Of a stretch of DNA of 64,000 nucleotides, positions 25,757-34,822 are shown in pieces; within the stretch, counting starts at the first letter, position 1, and each line of letters starts with the position of its first letter. Made by a program: the position numbers and the translations under genes. Source of the stretch: SKZT01 sp964478625 (lineage in GTDB: Bacteria > Desulfobacterota > Desulfobacteria > Desulfobacterales > SKZT01); assembly GCA_964478625.1 (NCBI GenBank), contig CAYZJH010000002.1, forward strand, positions 1 to 64,000, in the 5' to 3' direction. A model generated the notes under the pieces. It was not told where the DNA came from, did no database searches, and saw nothing but the letters and a program-made list of their open reading frames with translations.

Positions 25757-26407
25757 ATGAAGCAACCAAACCGGACTAAAGACGTCCCCACTCAAATCAA
25801 AAACCCTGAACTTGTCATAAAACGCCGAAGGCAAATTGTGGATGCTGCGGTTCAGCTTTTTATTGAAAAAGGTTTTCATAAAACGACTACCAGGCAGATC
25901 GCAAGCGCCGCGGGTTTTTCAATAGGATCGCTCTATGAATATGTGGCTTCGAAAGAAGATGTTCTCTATTTGGTTTGTGATGCCATTCACCATGAAGTGG
26001 AACGAGGTGTCAATGAGGCTTTGCGAAGGGCTTCCGATGGTGAAGCGGCATTGACCGAAATGATTCGGGAATATTTTCTGGTCTGTGACGACATGCGGGA
26101 TCATCTGCTGCTGATTTACCAGGAAACCAAGTCGCTTCCGAAACAATGGCGAAAGCGGGTGCTGGAAAATGAAGTCCGAATTACCAATATATTTACGGAA
26201 GTCTTAAGGCGAATTGCCGATAGTGAAGCCATGCCGAATATCAATGAGTGTTCTCTTGAACTGATAGCTCATAACATTACGGTATTGGGGCATATGTGGA
26301 CTTTCAGGCGCTGGTATCTGGACAGAAAATACAGTATTGAAGATTATATCAAAATTCAGACCGATTTTATTTTGGGACTTTCTTTAAGGAAAAAAAAAGA
26401 GCCATAA
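25757..26407 (+). CDS. TetR-family transcriptional regulator
   Basis: A 216-aa one-component repressor. The N-terminal helix-turn-helix (RRRQIVDAAVQLFIEKGFHKTTTRQIASAAGFSIGSLYEYVASKEDVLY, in pieces) is canonical TetR; the C-terminal helical domain (for example HLLLIYQETKSLPKQW) resembles the acyl-CoA-sensing FadR/LiuQ-like group (the TetR_C cluster with QETK). AAAGAGG precedes the ATG closely. It sits between the two divergent acyl-CoA operons, so it most likely represses them and responds to an acyl-CoA intermediate (inference). Confidence 0.9.
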   Translation: MKQPNRTKDVPTQIKNPELVIKRRRQIVDAAVQLFIEKGFHKTTTRQIASAAGFSIGSLYEYVASKEDVLYLVCDAIHHEVERGVNEALRRASDGEAALTEMIREYFLVCDDMRDHLLLIYQETKSLPKQWRKRVLENEVRITNIFTEVLRRIADSEAMPNINECSLELIAHNITVLGHMWTFRRWYLDRKYSIEDYIKIQTDFILGLSLRKKKEP

Positions 26408-26522
26408 TATTGTATATGGTGTACATCTTATCATCAGTATCGGTTCGAGCACAGGTGTTCAGAAAACAGATTTAAACTCTTTTTTACGATTCAGTAACCA
26501 TACCTCACTAAAATAAATATAT

Positions 26523-26540
26523 GACAAACAACCGTTTGTC
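26523..26540. promoter_or_regulatory. Palindromic operator candidate before icmF
   Basis: GACAAAC-AACC-GTTTGTC is a perfect 7-bp inverted repeat with 4-bp spacer, 20 bp before the icmF start codon. The half-site GTTTGTC recurs at 25540-25546 before the leftward operon. Size and symmetry fit a TetR-family site. Confidence 0.5.
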
Positions 26541-26560
26541 CTGCCAGGGAGGAAAGCGGC

Positions 26561-29500
26561 ATGAGTGAAGAAATTTTTGTATATCGGCCTCAAAATCCTT
26601 TAAGAGTCGTAACGGCCACTTCACTTTTTGATGGCCATGACGCTTCCATCAATATTATTCGAAGAATTCTTCAGGATACCGGTGTCGAAGTGATCCACCT
26701 TGGACATAACCGTTCGGTCCATGAGATTGTGGATGCCGCCATTGAAGAGGATGTGCAAGGTGTGGCCGTGTCAAGTTACCAGGGAGGTCACATAGAGTTT
26801 TTTAAATACATGGTCGACCTTTTTAAAGAAAGGAACGCATCGCATATTAAAATCTTTGGTGGGGGAGGTGGTGTTATTGTACCCGATGAAGTCAGAAAGC
26901 TGGAATCCTATGGAGTGGCTAAAATTTATTCGCCTGAGGATGGTGCAGGATTAGGATTGCAGGGAATGATTAATCACATGGTCCAGTTGATTGATTTCTC
27001 CACGATTCAAAAGGAAGATTTCTTAAGCCTTGATGACCTGGATTGCCGCAATAAAGGGGTGTTGGCAAAACTGATTACGATCATGGAGCAATCGGGGAAA
27101 GATGAAGACGGATTTTTTGATGCACTCAGGAGCCGAATCAGGGAAAAATCCAAAGGGAAAAACAGACCGGTGCTTGGGATAACCGGAACCGGAGGTGCCG
27201 GTAAATCATCGCTTACCGATGAAATTGTATTGAGATTTTTGCATGATCAGCCAAAAGCACATACGGCCATAGTCAGCTGTGATCCTTCCAGAAGAAAGAC
27301 CGGCGGAGCTTTGCTGGGTGACAGGATCCGAATGAATGCCATTTCCAGTCCCCGGGTTTATATGCGATCCCTTGCGACTCGAAAATCGAGTACTGAAATC
27401 CCTGAAGCTCTCCCGGACGTCATCTCCGTATTGAAAGCTGCAGATTTTGATTTGATCATTATCGAAACCGCAGGAATTGGTCAGGGTGATTCCAGGATTA
27501 TCGATTTGGTCAATGTTTCCCTTTATGTGATGACCAGCGAGTTTGGAGCGCCATCACAACTGGAAAAGATCGACATGCTCGATTTTGCCGATATCGTGGC
27601 GGTCAATAAATTTGAAAAACGCGGTGGCGACGATGCTGTCCGGGATGTCCGAAAACAGGTTCAAAGAAACAGAAAGGCTTTTGATCAATCCCCTGAAGAT
27701 ATGCCGGTTTATGGTACGATTGCGTCAAAATTCAACGATGATGGTGTCACTTCATTGTATCATGCCATTCTTGATTCGATTGGCCAAAAGACCGGTGTTA
27801 GTTTTGAGTCTGATCTTCAAAAGCCGGAAAGTAAAATATCAACATCCAAAACCATTATCATTCCGCCGGAACGAACCCGGTATTTATCTGAAATATCCGA
27901 AACCGTCAGAAAATATCATCAGGAAACCTTGACGCAGGCTGAAGCAATCCGAAAGGCCTGGCATCTGGAAGAGACGGCGAAAACGCTGGCCGGGGATTCA
28001 ATGGATGCGGATACGGAAAAGCTCCTGGAAAGGCTCAAAGAAGAAATCCAAAAGGCTGAAGAAAATATCAGGCCTGAAAGTAAAAGACTTCTGGAAGATT
28101 GGGAGCAATTGAAACTGATCTACAAAGAGGATGAACTGGTCTATCATGTGCGGGATCGGGAAATCAGGGTTCCTCTTTATTCAGAATCTCTGGCGAGAAA
28201 ACGTATCCCGAAAATTGCCCTGCCGAGTTTTGCGGATAGGGGAAGGACCTATCAATGGCTTCGGGAGGAACATTTGCCCGGGCAATATCCTTATACCGCA
28301 GGGGTATTTCCCCTCAGAAGAATCGATGAAGATCCCACCAGGATGTTTGCCGGGGAAGGAGATCCTGCAAGAACAAACCGTCGATTCAAATTGCTTTCCT
28401 CAAATTATGAGGCCAAACGTCTTTCCACTGCTTTTGATTCGGTAACACTCTATGGGTGTGATCCGGATATCAGACCTGATATATATGGTAAAGTGGGCAC
28501 ATCCGGAGTGAGTGTCTGCACCCTTGACGATGTCAGGATTCTCTATGGCGGCTTTGACCTTTCATCACCGCAGACCTCTGTTTCCATGACCATCAATGGT
28601 CCGGCACCTATCATTTTAGCCATGTTTTTAAATTCCGCCATCGATCAGAAAGTGGATAACTTTAGACTTGAGCATGGAAAAAACCCGACACCGGATGAAT
28701 ACCAGGAGATTAGGGCCAAAGTCTTGACCTGTGTCAGAGGAACTGTTCAGGCCGATATTCTTAAGGAGGATCAGGGACAGAACACGTGTATTTTCTCCAT
28801 AGATTTTGCCCTGAAAATGATGGGGGACATCCAAGAATTTTTCATTGAAAATAATGTGAGAAATTTCTATTCGGTGTCCATTTCCGGTTATCATATTGCC
28901 GAAGCAGGGGCAAATCCGATTTCACAGCTTGCTTTCACCCTCGCAAACGGTTTTACCTACGTGGAATATTATCTGTCCAGAAAAATGCCCATTGACAGTT
29001 TTGGACCGAATTTATCCTTCTTTTTTTCCAATGGAATGGACCCCGAGTATACTTCACTGGGACGGGTGGCCCGAAGAATCTGGGCCATAGCCATGAAAGA
29101 ACGGTATGGAGGCTCCCCCAGGTCTCAAATGCTCAAATATCACATTCAGACATCGGGAAGGTCCCTTCATAGCCAGGATCCCCAATTTAATGATATTCGA
29201 ACGACACTTCAGGCTTTGTGCGCAATCTACGACAATTGCAACAGTCTTCATACCAATGCCTTTGATGAAGCCATTACAACCCCCAGTCATGAATCCGTCC
29301 GCCGTGCGCTGGCGATTCAGCTCATTATCAACCGGGAATGGGGACTTGCCCGGTGCGAAAACAATAATCAAGGCAGTTTTATTGTGGAAGAACTTACCAG
29401 GCTGGTTGAAGAATCTGTTCTGGATGAATTTGACAGAATTACCCATCGAGGAGGTGTGCTTGGGGCCATGGAGACCGGGTATCAGCGAAGTCGAATCCAG

Positions 29501-29842
29501 GAAGAGTCTCTGTATTATGAGATGCTTAAACATAGTGGTAAACTGCCGCTGATTGGAGTGAATACTTTCAGGGATCCGAATGCCGGTGATGATGATTTTA
29601 TGCAGGAACTTGAACTTTCCCGTGCAACTGAAGCTGAAAAAAAATCCCAATTGGATCGTCTTGCAAAATTTAAAGAAAGAAACAAAGACAAAGCTCCCGA
29701 GGCTTTAAAAAAGCTTCAGAGCGTTACGCTTTCGGGTGGTAATATTTTCTCGGAACTCATGGAAACCGTCAAGTTTTGCAGTCTGGGTCAGATAACTCAG
29801 GCCTTGTATGAAGTGGGCGGCAAATACCGAAGAAATATGTAA
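26561..29842 (+). CDS. icmF: Fused isobutyryl-CoA mutase with G-protein chaperone
   Basis: A 1093-aa coenzyme B12-dependent acyl-CoA mutase of the IcmF type, which interconverts isobutyryl-CoA and n-butyryl-CoA (some also isovaleryl/pivalyl-CoA). Order: B12-binding domain at the N-terminus (DGHDASIN, with lower-axial His26; SSYQGGHIEFF; FGGGGGV), then a MeaB-like GTPase chaperone (P-loop GTGGAGKSS near 208-216, base motif NKFE near 347), a helical linker, and the mutase barrel (PTRMFAGEGDPARTNRRF near 590, TLYGCDPDIRPDIYGKVG, EAGANPISQLAFTLANG). Domain order and length are diagnostic and distinguish it from methylmalonyl-CoA mutase. GGAGG sits 9 nt before the ATG. The thiolase and dehydrogenase genes follow as an operon. 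Confidence 0.95.
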   Translation: MSEEIFVYRPQNPLRVVTATSLFDGHDASINIIRRILQDTGVEVIHLGHNRSVHEIVDAAIEEDVQGVAVSSYQGGHIEFFKYMVDLFKERNASHIKIFGGGGGVIVPDEVRKLESYGVAKIYSPEDGAGLGLQGMINHMVQLIDFSTIQKEDFLSLDDLDCRNKGVLAKLITIMEQSGKDEDGFFDALRSRIREKSKGKNRPVLGITGTGGAGKSSLTDEIVLRFLHDQPKAHTAIVSCDPSRRKTGGALLGDRIRMNAISSPRVYMRSLATRKSSTEIPEALPDVISVLKAADFDLIIIETAGIGQGDSRIIDLVNVSLYVMTSEFGAPSQLEKIDMLDFADIVAVNKFEKRGGDDAVRDVRKQVQRNRKAFDQSPEDMPVYGTIASKFNDDGVTSLYHAILDSIGQKTGVSFESDLQKPESKISTSKTIIIPPERTRYLSEISETVRKYHQETLTQAEAIRKAWHLEETAKTLAGDSMDADTEKLLERLKEEIQKAEENIRPESKRLLEDWEQLKLIYKEDELVYHVRDREIRVPLYSESLARKRIPKIALPSFADRGRTYQWLREEHLPGQYPYTAGVFPLRRIDEDPTRMFAGEGDPARTNRRFKLLSSNYEAKRLSTAFDSVTLYGCDPDIRPDIYGKVGTSGVSVCTLDDVRILYGGFDLSSPQTSVSMTINGPAPIILAMFLNSAIDQKVDNFRLEHGKNPTPDEYQEIRAKVLTCVRGTVQADILKEDQGQNTCIFSIDFALKMMGDIQEFFIENNVRNFYSVSISGYHIAEAGANPISQLAFTLANGFTYVEYYLSRKMPIDSFGPNLSFFFSNGMDPEYTSLGRVARRIWAIAMKERYGGSPRSQMLKYHIQTSGRSLHSQDPQFNDIRTTLQALCAIYDNCNSLHTNAFDEAITTPSHESVRRALAIQLIINREWGLARCENNNQGSFIVEELTRLVEESVLDEFDRITHRGGVLGAMETGYQRSRIQEESLYYEMLKHSGKLPLIGVNTFRDPNAGDDDFMQELELSRATEAEKKSQLDRLAKFKERNKDKAPEALKKLQSVTLSGGNIFSELMETVKFCSLGQITQALYEVGGKYRRNM

Positions 29843-29882
29843 CAGATTAAAAACACCTTGTAAATTCAACAGGAGGATGAAT

Positions 29883-31058
29883 ATGAAAGAAGTTGTGATT
29901 GTGAGTGCTGTCAGAACACCTATCGGGTCGTTTAACGGTTCTCTGGCTGATATTGGAGCCACGGATCTGGGGGCTATTGTTATCCAAGAGGCGGTGAAAC
30001 GGGCCGGTATTCAGAAAAATGAGGTCAATGAGGTGATCATGGGGCAGGTGTTGCCTTGCGGTTATGGTCAGAATCCGGCCAGGCAGGCTTCGTACAAAGC
30101 CGGCATGCCCTGGGAGGTTGAATGCCTCACAGTTAACAAAGTGTGCGGATCTTCATTAAAAGCGATCATGCTGGCTGCACAAGCTATAAGGCTTGGAGAT
30201 GCCGAAGTTATTGTGGCAGGAGGAATGGAAAGCATGACCCGCGCTCCGTATTACATGGAAAACGCCCGATTCGGGTACCGAATGGGACCCGGCAAGATTG
30301 AGGACCATATGGTTCATGACGGGCTCTGGGACGTGATCAATGATTTTCACATGGGCATAGCCAACGAAATTGCCTCTGAAAAATACAACGTGACCCGTGA
30401 GGATCAGGACAGGTATGCCGAACAATCCTACCGAAGAACCATGGATTCGATCAAATCGGGAAAATATAAGGAAGAAATTGTTCCGGTAGAGATCACCAAA
30501 CCTAAAGTTGGCAAGGTATTGTTCAGCGAAGATGAATGTCCCAGGGAAACAAGTTATGAAATACTGGCAAAAATGAAACCGGTATTTAAGAAGGATGGTT
30601 TAACCACTGCCGGGAATGCATCGCTGATCAGTGATGGAGCTTCGGCGGTGGTGCTCATGTCCCGGGAAAAAGCTGAAAAGTTAGGATGCCGCATCATGGC
30701 GGCTGTCGGAGCACATGCATCCGCGGGTGATGAAGCTCAATATGTTCTGGTGACTCCCATTAAAGCAATCCCCAAGGTGCTCCAAAAGGAAGGCATCTCC
30801 CTTAAGGATGTCGACCTGATCGAAGTCAATGAGGCGTTCTCCGGTTCGTCGGTAGCCATTGCCAAAGCACTGGATATCGACAATGAAAAATATAACGTCA
30901 CCGGTGGCTGTGTAGCCCTTGGTCATCCCATAGGTGCCAGTGGGGCCCGGGTTTTGACGACACTGCTTTATGAAATGATCCGCAGTGATAAAAAAACCGG
31001 CCTGGCATCCCTGTGTCTTGGAGGGGGTGAGGCCGTAGCCATGATTGTCAATAGATAA
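29883..31058 (+). CDS. Acetyl-CoA C-acetyltransferase (thiolase)
   Basis: A 391-aa thiolase that would cleave acetoacetyl-CoA to two acetyl-CoA. The start at ATG 29883 has AGGAGG six bases upstream; the in-frame ATG at 29877 abuts the ribosome site. The nucleophile is in NKVCGSSLKA (near Cys88), the second half has GGCVALGHPIGASGARV with the catalytic His near 348, and the proton-shuttling cysteine is in SLCLGGGEA near 378. It follows icmF by 40 bp and precedes the 3-hydroxyacyl-CoA dehydrogenase by 19 bp. Together they form the lower end of butyryl-CoA oxidation. Confidence 0.95.
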   Translation: MKEVVIVSAVRTPIGSFNGSLADIGATDLGAIVIQEAVKRAGIQKNEVNEVIMGQVLPCGYGQNPARQASYKAGMPWEVECLTVNKVCGSSLKAIMLAAQAIRLGDAEVIVAGGMESMTRAPYYMENARFGYRMGPGKIEDHMVHDGLWDVINDFHMGIANEIASEKYNVTREDQDRYAEQSYRRTMDSIKSGKYKEEIVPVEITKPKVGKVLFSEDECPRETSYEILAKMKPVFKKDGLTTAGNASLISDGASAVVLMSREKAEKLGCRIMAAVGAHASAGDEAQYVLVTPIKAIPKVLQKEGISLKDVDLIEVNEAFSGSSVAIAKALDIDNEKYNVTGGCVALGHPIGASGARVLTTLLYEMIRSDKKTGLASLCLGGGEAVAMIVNR

Positions 31059-31077
31059 AAAACCTTAAGGAGCTATC

Positions 31078-31929
31078 ATGGAAATAAAAGTGTTCGGAGT
31101 CGTGGGGGCGGGTCAGATGGGAGGCGGTATCGCACAGGTGGCTGCTTTAAGCGGCATGGATGTAATTATGAGCGATATCCATAATGAATTGGTGGAAAAA
31201 GGCTTGAATAATATCCGAAAAATGCTGGATAAAGGAGTGGAAAAGGAAAAAATCACCAGACTAGATGCCGATGCTGCCTTGGGACGGATTAAACCAAGCG
31301 TGTATCTTAAAGATATGGCCCAAGCCGATTTTGTTGTGGAGGCAGCCACCGAAGAGGAAAACACAAAATTTCTAATTTTTAGGGATCTGGATACGAATTG
31401 CCGACCAGAGACTATTTTGGCGACAAACACTTCATCGATTCCAATCGGTCGGATAGGAGCCAAAACCAACAGGCCGGACAAGGTTATCGGGATGCATTTT
31501 ATGAATCCTGTTCCTTTGATGAAACTTGTGGAGATCATCCGAAGCCTTGCGACTTCGGATGAGACTTTCCAGACCACCTGGAAACTGGCTGAAAAACTCG
31601 GAAAAATCCCTGCCGAAGCCAATGACTTTCCCGGATTTATTTCCAACAGAATTCTGATGCCCATGATTAATGAAGCGGTTTTTTCACTCTATGAGGGTGT
31701 CGGTTCAAAAGAGGCCATTGATACCGTAATGAAACTGGGTATGAATCATCCCATGGGCCCCCTGGAACTTGCGGATCTGATCGGTCTGGATACCTGCCTG
31801 GCCATAATGGATACCCTCTATGACGGATTTAAAGACTCAAAATACCGGCCTTGCCCTCTTTTGAGAAAATATGTCGAGGCCGGATGGTTGGGACGAAAAA
31901 CGGGCAAGGGCTTTTATGAATACTTTTGA
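31078..31929 (+). CDS. 3-hydroxybutyryl-CoA dehydrogenase
   Basis: An NAD-dependent 3-hydroxyacyl-CoA dehydrogenase, 283 aa, the usual length of the short stand-alone enzyme (Hbd). It has the Rossmann motif GVVGAGQMGGGIAQ, the adenine-ribose acidic residue after strand 2 (VIMSDI), VEAATEEENTK, catalytic GMHFMNPVPLMKLVE, and the C-terminal helical domain with NRILMPMINEA, HPMGPLELADLIGLDT and GRKTGKGFYEY. AAGGAG gives the start at 31078. It would oxidise 3-hydroxybutyryl-CoA to acetoacetyl-CoA, feeding the thiolase encoded just upstream. Confidence 0.96.
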   Translation: MEIKVFGVVGAGQMGGGIAQVAALSGMDVIMSDIHNELVEKGLNNIRKMLDKGVEKEKITRLDADAALGRIKPSVYLKDMAQADFVVEAATEEENTKFLIFRDLDTNCRPETILATNTSSIPIGRIGAKTNRPDKVIGMHFMNPVPLMKLVEIIRSLATSDETFQTTWKLAEKLGKIPAEANDFPGFISNRILMPMINEAVFSLYEGVGSKEAIDTVMKLGMNHPMGPLELADLIGLDTCLAIMDTLYDGFKDSKYRPCPLLRKYVEAGWLGRKTGKGFYEYF

Positions 31930-32231
31930 TGAAAAGCCATTGTGTCAATATGGCCCGTTAATTATCGCATGTTAAATTACACGTTGGATAAGATGTCAAA
32001 TTTTTACGGTAACAGGAACCTAACCTGAGCGATTAAGACGGCAACGACCCGTCATTCCGGCGAAAGCCGGGCACGAAGTGAAGCCTTCAGGCGCAATCCA
32101 CAGGGTGAAACCATCAGACACGGATACCGGCCTTCGCCGGTATGACGGCAAGGATTTCCGCAATTGAAATCGATCATTTTAGGAGGAAATAATTTTTTCA
32201 GACAATGTCTTGATAAAGCAGGGAGGTCAAT
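31930..32231. other. Gene-free stretch with dispersed palindromic repeat
   Basis: 302 bp between hbd and the XRE-cupin gene; contains the family A repeat at 32051-32148 and a ribosome site (GGGAGGTCAAT) for the regulator. The repeat may break the operon here. Confidence 0.6.
32051..32148. repeat. Dispersed palindromic intergenic repeat, family A copy 2
   Basis: Begins GTCATTCCGGCGAAAGCCGG and ends CCGGTATGACGGCAAGG; the CCGGCGAAAGCCGG core and the second CCGGCCTTCGCCGG are each hairpins. Compare 35461-35560, which shares the left half almost exactly. Confidence 0.75.
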
Positions 32232-32783
32232 ATGCCCAGGAAAAAGACCGGGGCAAATGTTCCGGTGGGACAACGAATTAAAACTGTCAGGCTCAAAAAA
32301 AACATTTCACTGGAACGTGTGGCCAATGATACCGGAATATCCATTGAAAACTTAAAAAACATAGAAGCTGGAGAGTTAATTCCCCCGGTGGGGACTTTGC
32401 TTCAGATAGCCAAAGCATTGGAAATTGACTCCGGATTTTTATTCAGAGAACAGGAAGAGCAACTCAAGGAGAGAGTCAGGGCTTACGATAAACGGACACA
32501 AAATTATGCCTATACGACTTTGATTCAGGACGCTGCCAACAAGCATCTCAAAGCGTTTAAAGTCGTCGTAGATGCTCATCAGGATCATCAAGGTGTCGGG
32601 TATTGTCATGAAGGCGAAGAATTTGTTTATGTTCTCAAAGGCACCATAGAAATAACGGTAGGTGACCATATCAACCGTTTATCCGAGGGGGATTCCCTGC
32701 ATTTTAATTCGGCCATAAGGCACATGGTCAGGAATCCCGGGGATCAGAAAGCCGAACTTCTTGTGGTCATTTACTGTTTGTAA
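32232..32783 (+). CDS. XRE-family transcriptional regulator with C-terminal cupin
   Basis: A 183-aa regulator: N-terminal XRE helix-turn-helix (GQRIKTVRLKKNISLERVANDTGIS) at about residues 13-70 and a C-terminal cupin (CHEGEEFVYVLKGTIEITVGDH, then LHFNSAIRHMVRNPG). Same architecture as the protein at 19740-20378, but clearly a separate paralogue. GGGAGG precedes the ATG. It lies between hbd and the second acyl-CoA dehydrogenase gene on the same strand, so it probably tunes this operon in response to a pathway metabolite (inference). Confidence 0.9.
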   Translation: MPRKKTGANVPVGQRIKTVRLKKNISLERVANDTGISIENLKNIEAGELIPPVGTLLQIAKALEIDSGFLFREQEEQLKERVRAYDKRTQNYAYTTLIQDAANKHLKAFKVVVDAHQDHQGVGYCHEGEEFVYVLKGTIEITVGDHINRLSEGDSLHFNSAIRHMVRNPGDQKAELLVVIYCL

Positions 32784-32879
32784 AAAAAATGCCTTTGAGA
32801 AGTGCCCTAAACCCCTTATTTCAGCTTTGGCTACTGCCACGGCCGGGAAATGGCAAATCAATGAAAGGATAAATCTCCA

Positions 32880-34034
32880 ATGTTGTTTAAGCTGACTGAC
32901 GAACAGGTGATGATCCAGTCCATGGTGAGGGAGTTTTCACGAAAAGTGATCGCATCCACTGCGGCTGAAAGGGACCTGACCAAAGAATTTCCTGCAGAAA
33001 ACTTAAAAAAAATGGGCGAGCTTGGGCTCATGGGGATGATGGTACCTGCCGAATATGGCGGTGAAGGAGCCGATACCATCAGTTATGTGCTGGCCCTGTC
33101 CGAAATCGCGTATTCATGCGCATCGACGGCGGTGATCATGTCGGTACACAATTCTATTGTCTGTCAAAGCATCTTGCGTTATGGAAACGAAAATCAGAAA
33201 TTAACCTATTTAAAACGACTCTGTGCCGCCGACATGATCGGGGCCTTTGCACTCACCGAACCTCAGGCCGGATCAGATCCTGTCAGTCAAACCACAACGG
33301 CCGTTCGAGATGGCGACTTTTACGTTTTAAACGGAACCAAACGGTTTACGACCACCGGAAAAAACGCTGACCTGGTGATTGTAACGGCCAAAACGGACGA
33401 ATCTGCCCGCCACCGGGGAATCAGCGTATTTCTGGTTAAAAAGGGAACTCCGGGTTTTAATGTGGGCAGAATTGAAGACAAGATGGGACTTTGTGCATCC
33501 GACACATGTGATTTAAACTTTGATAATTGCCGCATACCCGTTGAGGATCGTTTGGGGAAAGAAGGGGAAGGATTTAAAATTGCCATGACGGCCCTGGATG
33601 GAGGTCGAATCGGTATTGCCGCACAGTCTGTCGGGGTAGCGCAGGCCGCCCTGGATGCGGCTGTTAAATATGCAAAGAAAAGGGAACAATTCGGACAAAA
33701 GATTTCAAAGTTTCAGGGATTAAGGTGGATGATTGCCGACATGGCTACGGATCTTGAAGCCGCCCGACAACTCATGCTTTCAGCTGCGGCACTAAAAGAC
33801 AGTGGTGAAAAGTTCACAGCCCAGGCATCCATGGCCAAACTTTTTGCATCCGAGATGGTGAATCGGGTTACCGCAAAAGCCCTTCAGATTCACGGAGGCT
33901 ATGGATTTGTCAAAGACTATCCTGTTGAACGGTTTTACCGGGATGCGCGAGTGTTCACCATCTATGAGGGAACTTCCGAAATTCAAAGACTGGTGATTGC
34001 CAATCACATCTTTAAGGATAAGCGGGTACCGTGA
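32880..34034 (+). CDS. Acyl-CoA dehydrogenase (butyryl-CoA dehydrogenase-like)
   Basis: A 384-aa FAD-dependent acyl-CoA dehydrogenase. It starts MLFKLTDEQVMIQSMVREF, and has ALTEPQAGSDPVSQTTTA, TALDGGRIGIAAQSVGVAQAALD (the signature of short-chain/butyryl-CoA dehydrogenases) and HGGYGFVKDYPVERFYRDARV with catalytic Glu in YEGTSEIQ. Its closest fit is butyryl-CoA dehydrogenase, so it would oxidise the butyryl-CoA made by IcmF to crotonyl-CoA. No etfAB genes are adjacent; electrons would go to ETF encoded elsewhere. It closes the rightward acyl-CoA cluster. Confidence 0.93.
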   Translation: MLFKLTDEQVMIQSMVREFSRKVIASTAAERDLTKEFPAENLKKMGELGLMGMMVPAEYGGEGADTISYVLALSEIAYSCASTAVIMSVHNSIVCQSILRYGNENQKLTYLKRLCAADMIGAFALTEPQAGSDPVSQTTTAVRDGDFYVLNGTKRFTTTGKNADLVIVTAKTDESARHRGISVFLVKKGTPGFNVGRIEDKMGLCASDTCDLNFDNCRIPVEDRLGKEGEGFKIAMTALDGGRIGIAAQSVGVAQAALDAAVKYAKKREQFGQKISKFQGLRWMIADMATDLEAARQLMLSAAALKDSGEKFTAQASMAKLFASEMVNRVTAKALQIHGGYGFVKDYPVERFYRDARVFTIYEGTSEIQRLVIANHIFKDKRVP

Positions 34035-34134
34035 AACGTATTTTGACCTTCAACTGAGGTGTTTCGGCCGGAAGGAAACTGTAAAGGGAATATCACCTCA
34101 AATACTTGGTTGTCGGCGGGTTTCATTAAAGGGA

Positions 34135-34743
34135 TCACGTCATGATATCCACTACCTTGTAACCGTTTTTTTCAAGCCTGTCCCTGATAATTTGTGTATC
34201 GCAAGAGGATAGACGGAAATAATAAACTCTTTTACTGGGTTCCTGAGCGGTCATCCCAATATTGATAATATCTCCTCTGCATTCCTGTATAATTCTCAAT
34301 ACTTGGTTAAATGCATCGGGATCATCTCCGATCTCAACATCAACTCTGGAACTTCCCGATAAAATGCCCATCATGTCGATAAAAGCGCGCAAAATATCTG
34401 ATTCGGTTATGATGCCAACCAATTTGTTCTTTTTAACAACAGGTATTCCGCCAATTTTATGCTTGTAAATCAGTTGAGCGGCAATTTCAATGTCTTCATC
34501 AGGATCAACGGTGATCGGATTTTTGATCATCAGATCCGAAAGTGAAATATCACTGACCAAGGAAGGAATCAGGCCCAAACGCAAATCAGCCATGGTTACA
34601 AATCCTTTGAGGGATCGTGATTTTCTGGATACCACCGGAAGGTGCCTGATTGAGTTGATTTTCATAATTTCGATGGCTTCTGCGATAGAAGCTTCACTGG
34701 TGATTACAATGGGATCAGGTATCATCAGCGACTTGATTTTCAT
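34135..34743 (-). CDS. CBS-pair protein with C-terminal ACT-like domain (AcuB-like)
   Basis: About 202 aa from ATG 34743, set by AGGAGG nine bases upstream. Two CBS motifs at residues 1-60 (MIPDPIVITSEASIAEAIEIMKINSIRHLPVV) and 68-125 (MIKNPITVDPDEDIEIAAQLIYKHKIGGIPVV), followed by an ACT-like fold (VDVEIGDDPDAFNQVLRIIQECRGDIINIGM). CBS pairs bind adenine nucleotides and ACT domains amino acids, so a small-molecule sensor is likely, but the partner is unknown. It is convergent with the acyl-CoA dehydrogenase gene. Confidence 0.85.
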   Translation of the reverse strand: MKIKSLMIPDPIVITSEASIAEAIEIMKINSIRHLPVVSRKSRSLKGFVTMADLRLGLIPSLVSDISLSDLMIKNPITVDPDEDIEIAAQLIYKHKIGGIPVVKKNKLVGIITESDILRAFIDMMGILSGSSRVDVEIGDDPDAFNQVLRIIQECRGDIINIGMTAQEPSKRVYYFRLSSCDTQIIRDRLEKNGYKVVDIMT

Positions 34744-34822
34744 AAGGGAGTACCTCCTGTATTCCAAAATGGCTATAGGCTATAACCGATGATTTCAAAC
34801 CAATCATTGTACCCGGACCAAA

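Noticed and set aside
31113..31664. 183-codon frame on the minus strand opposite hbd
   Set aside because: It mirrors the codon periodicity of the strongly conserved hbd gene on the other strand.
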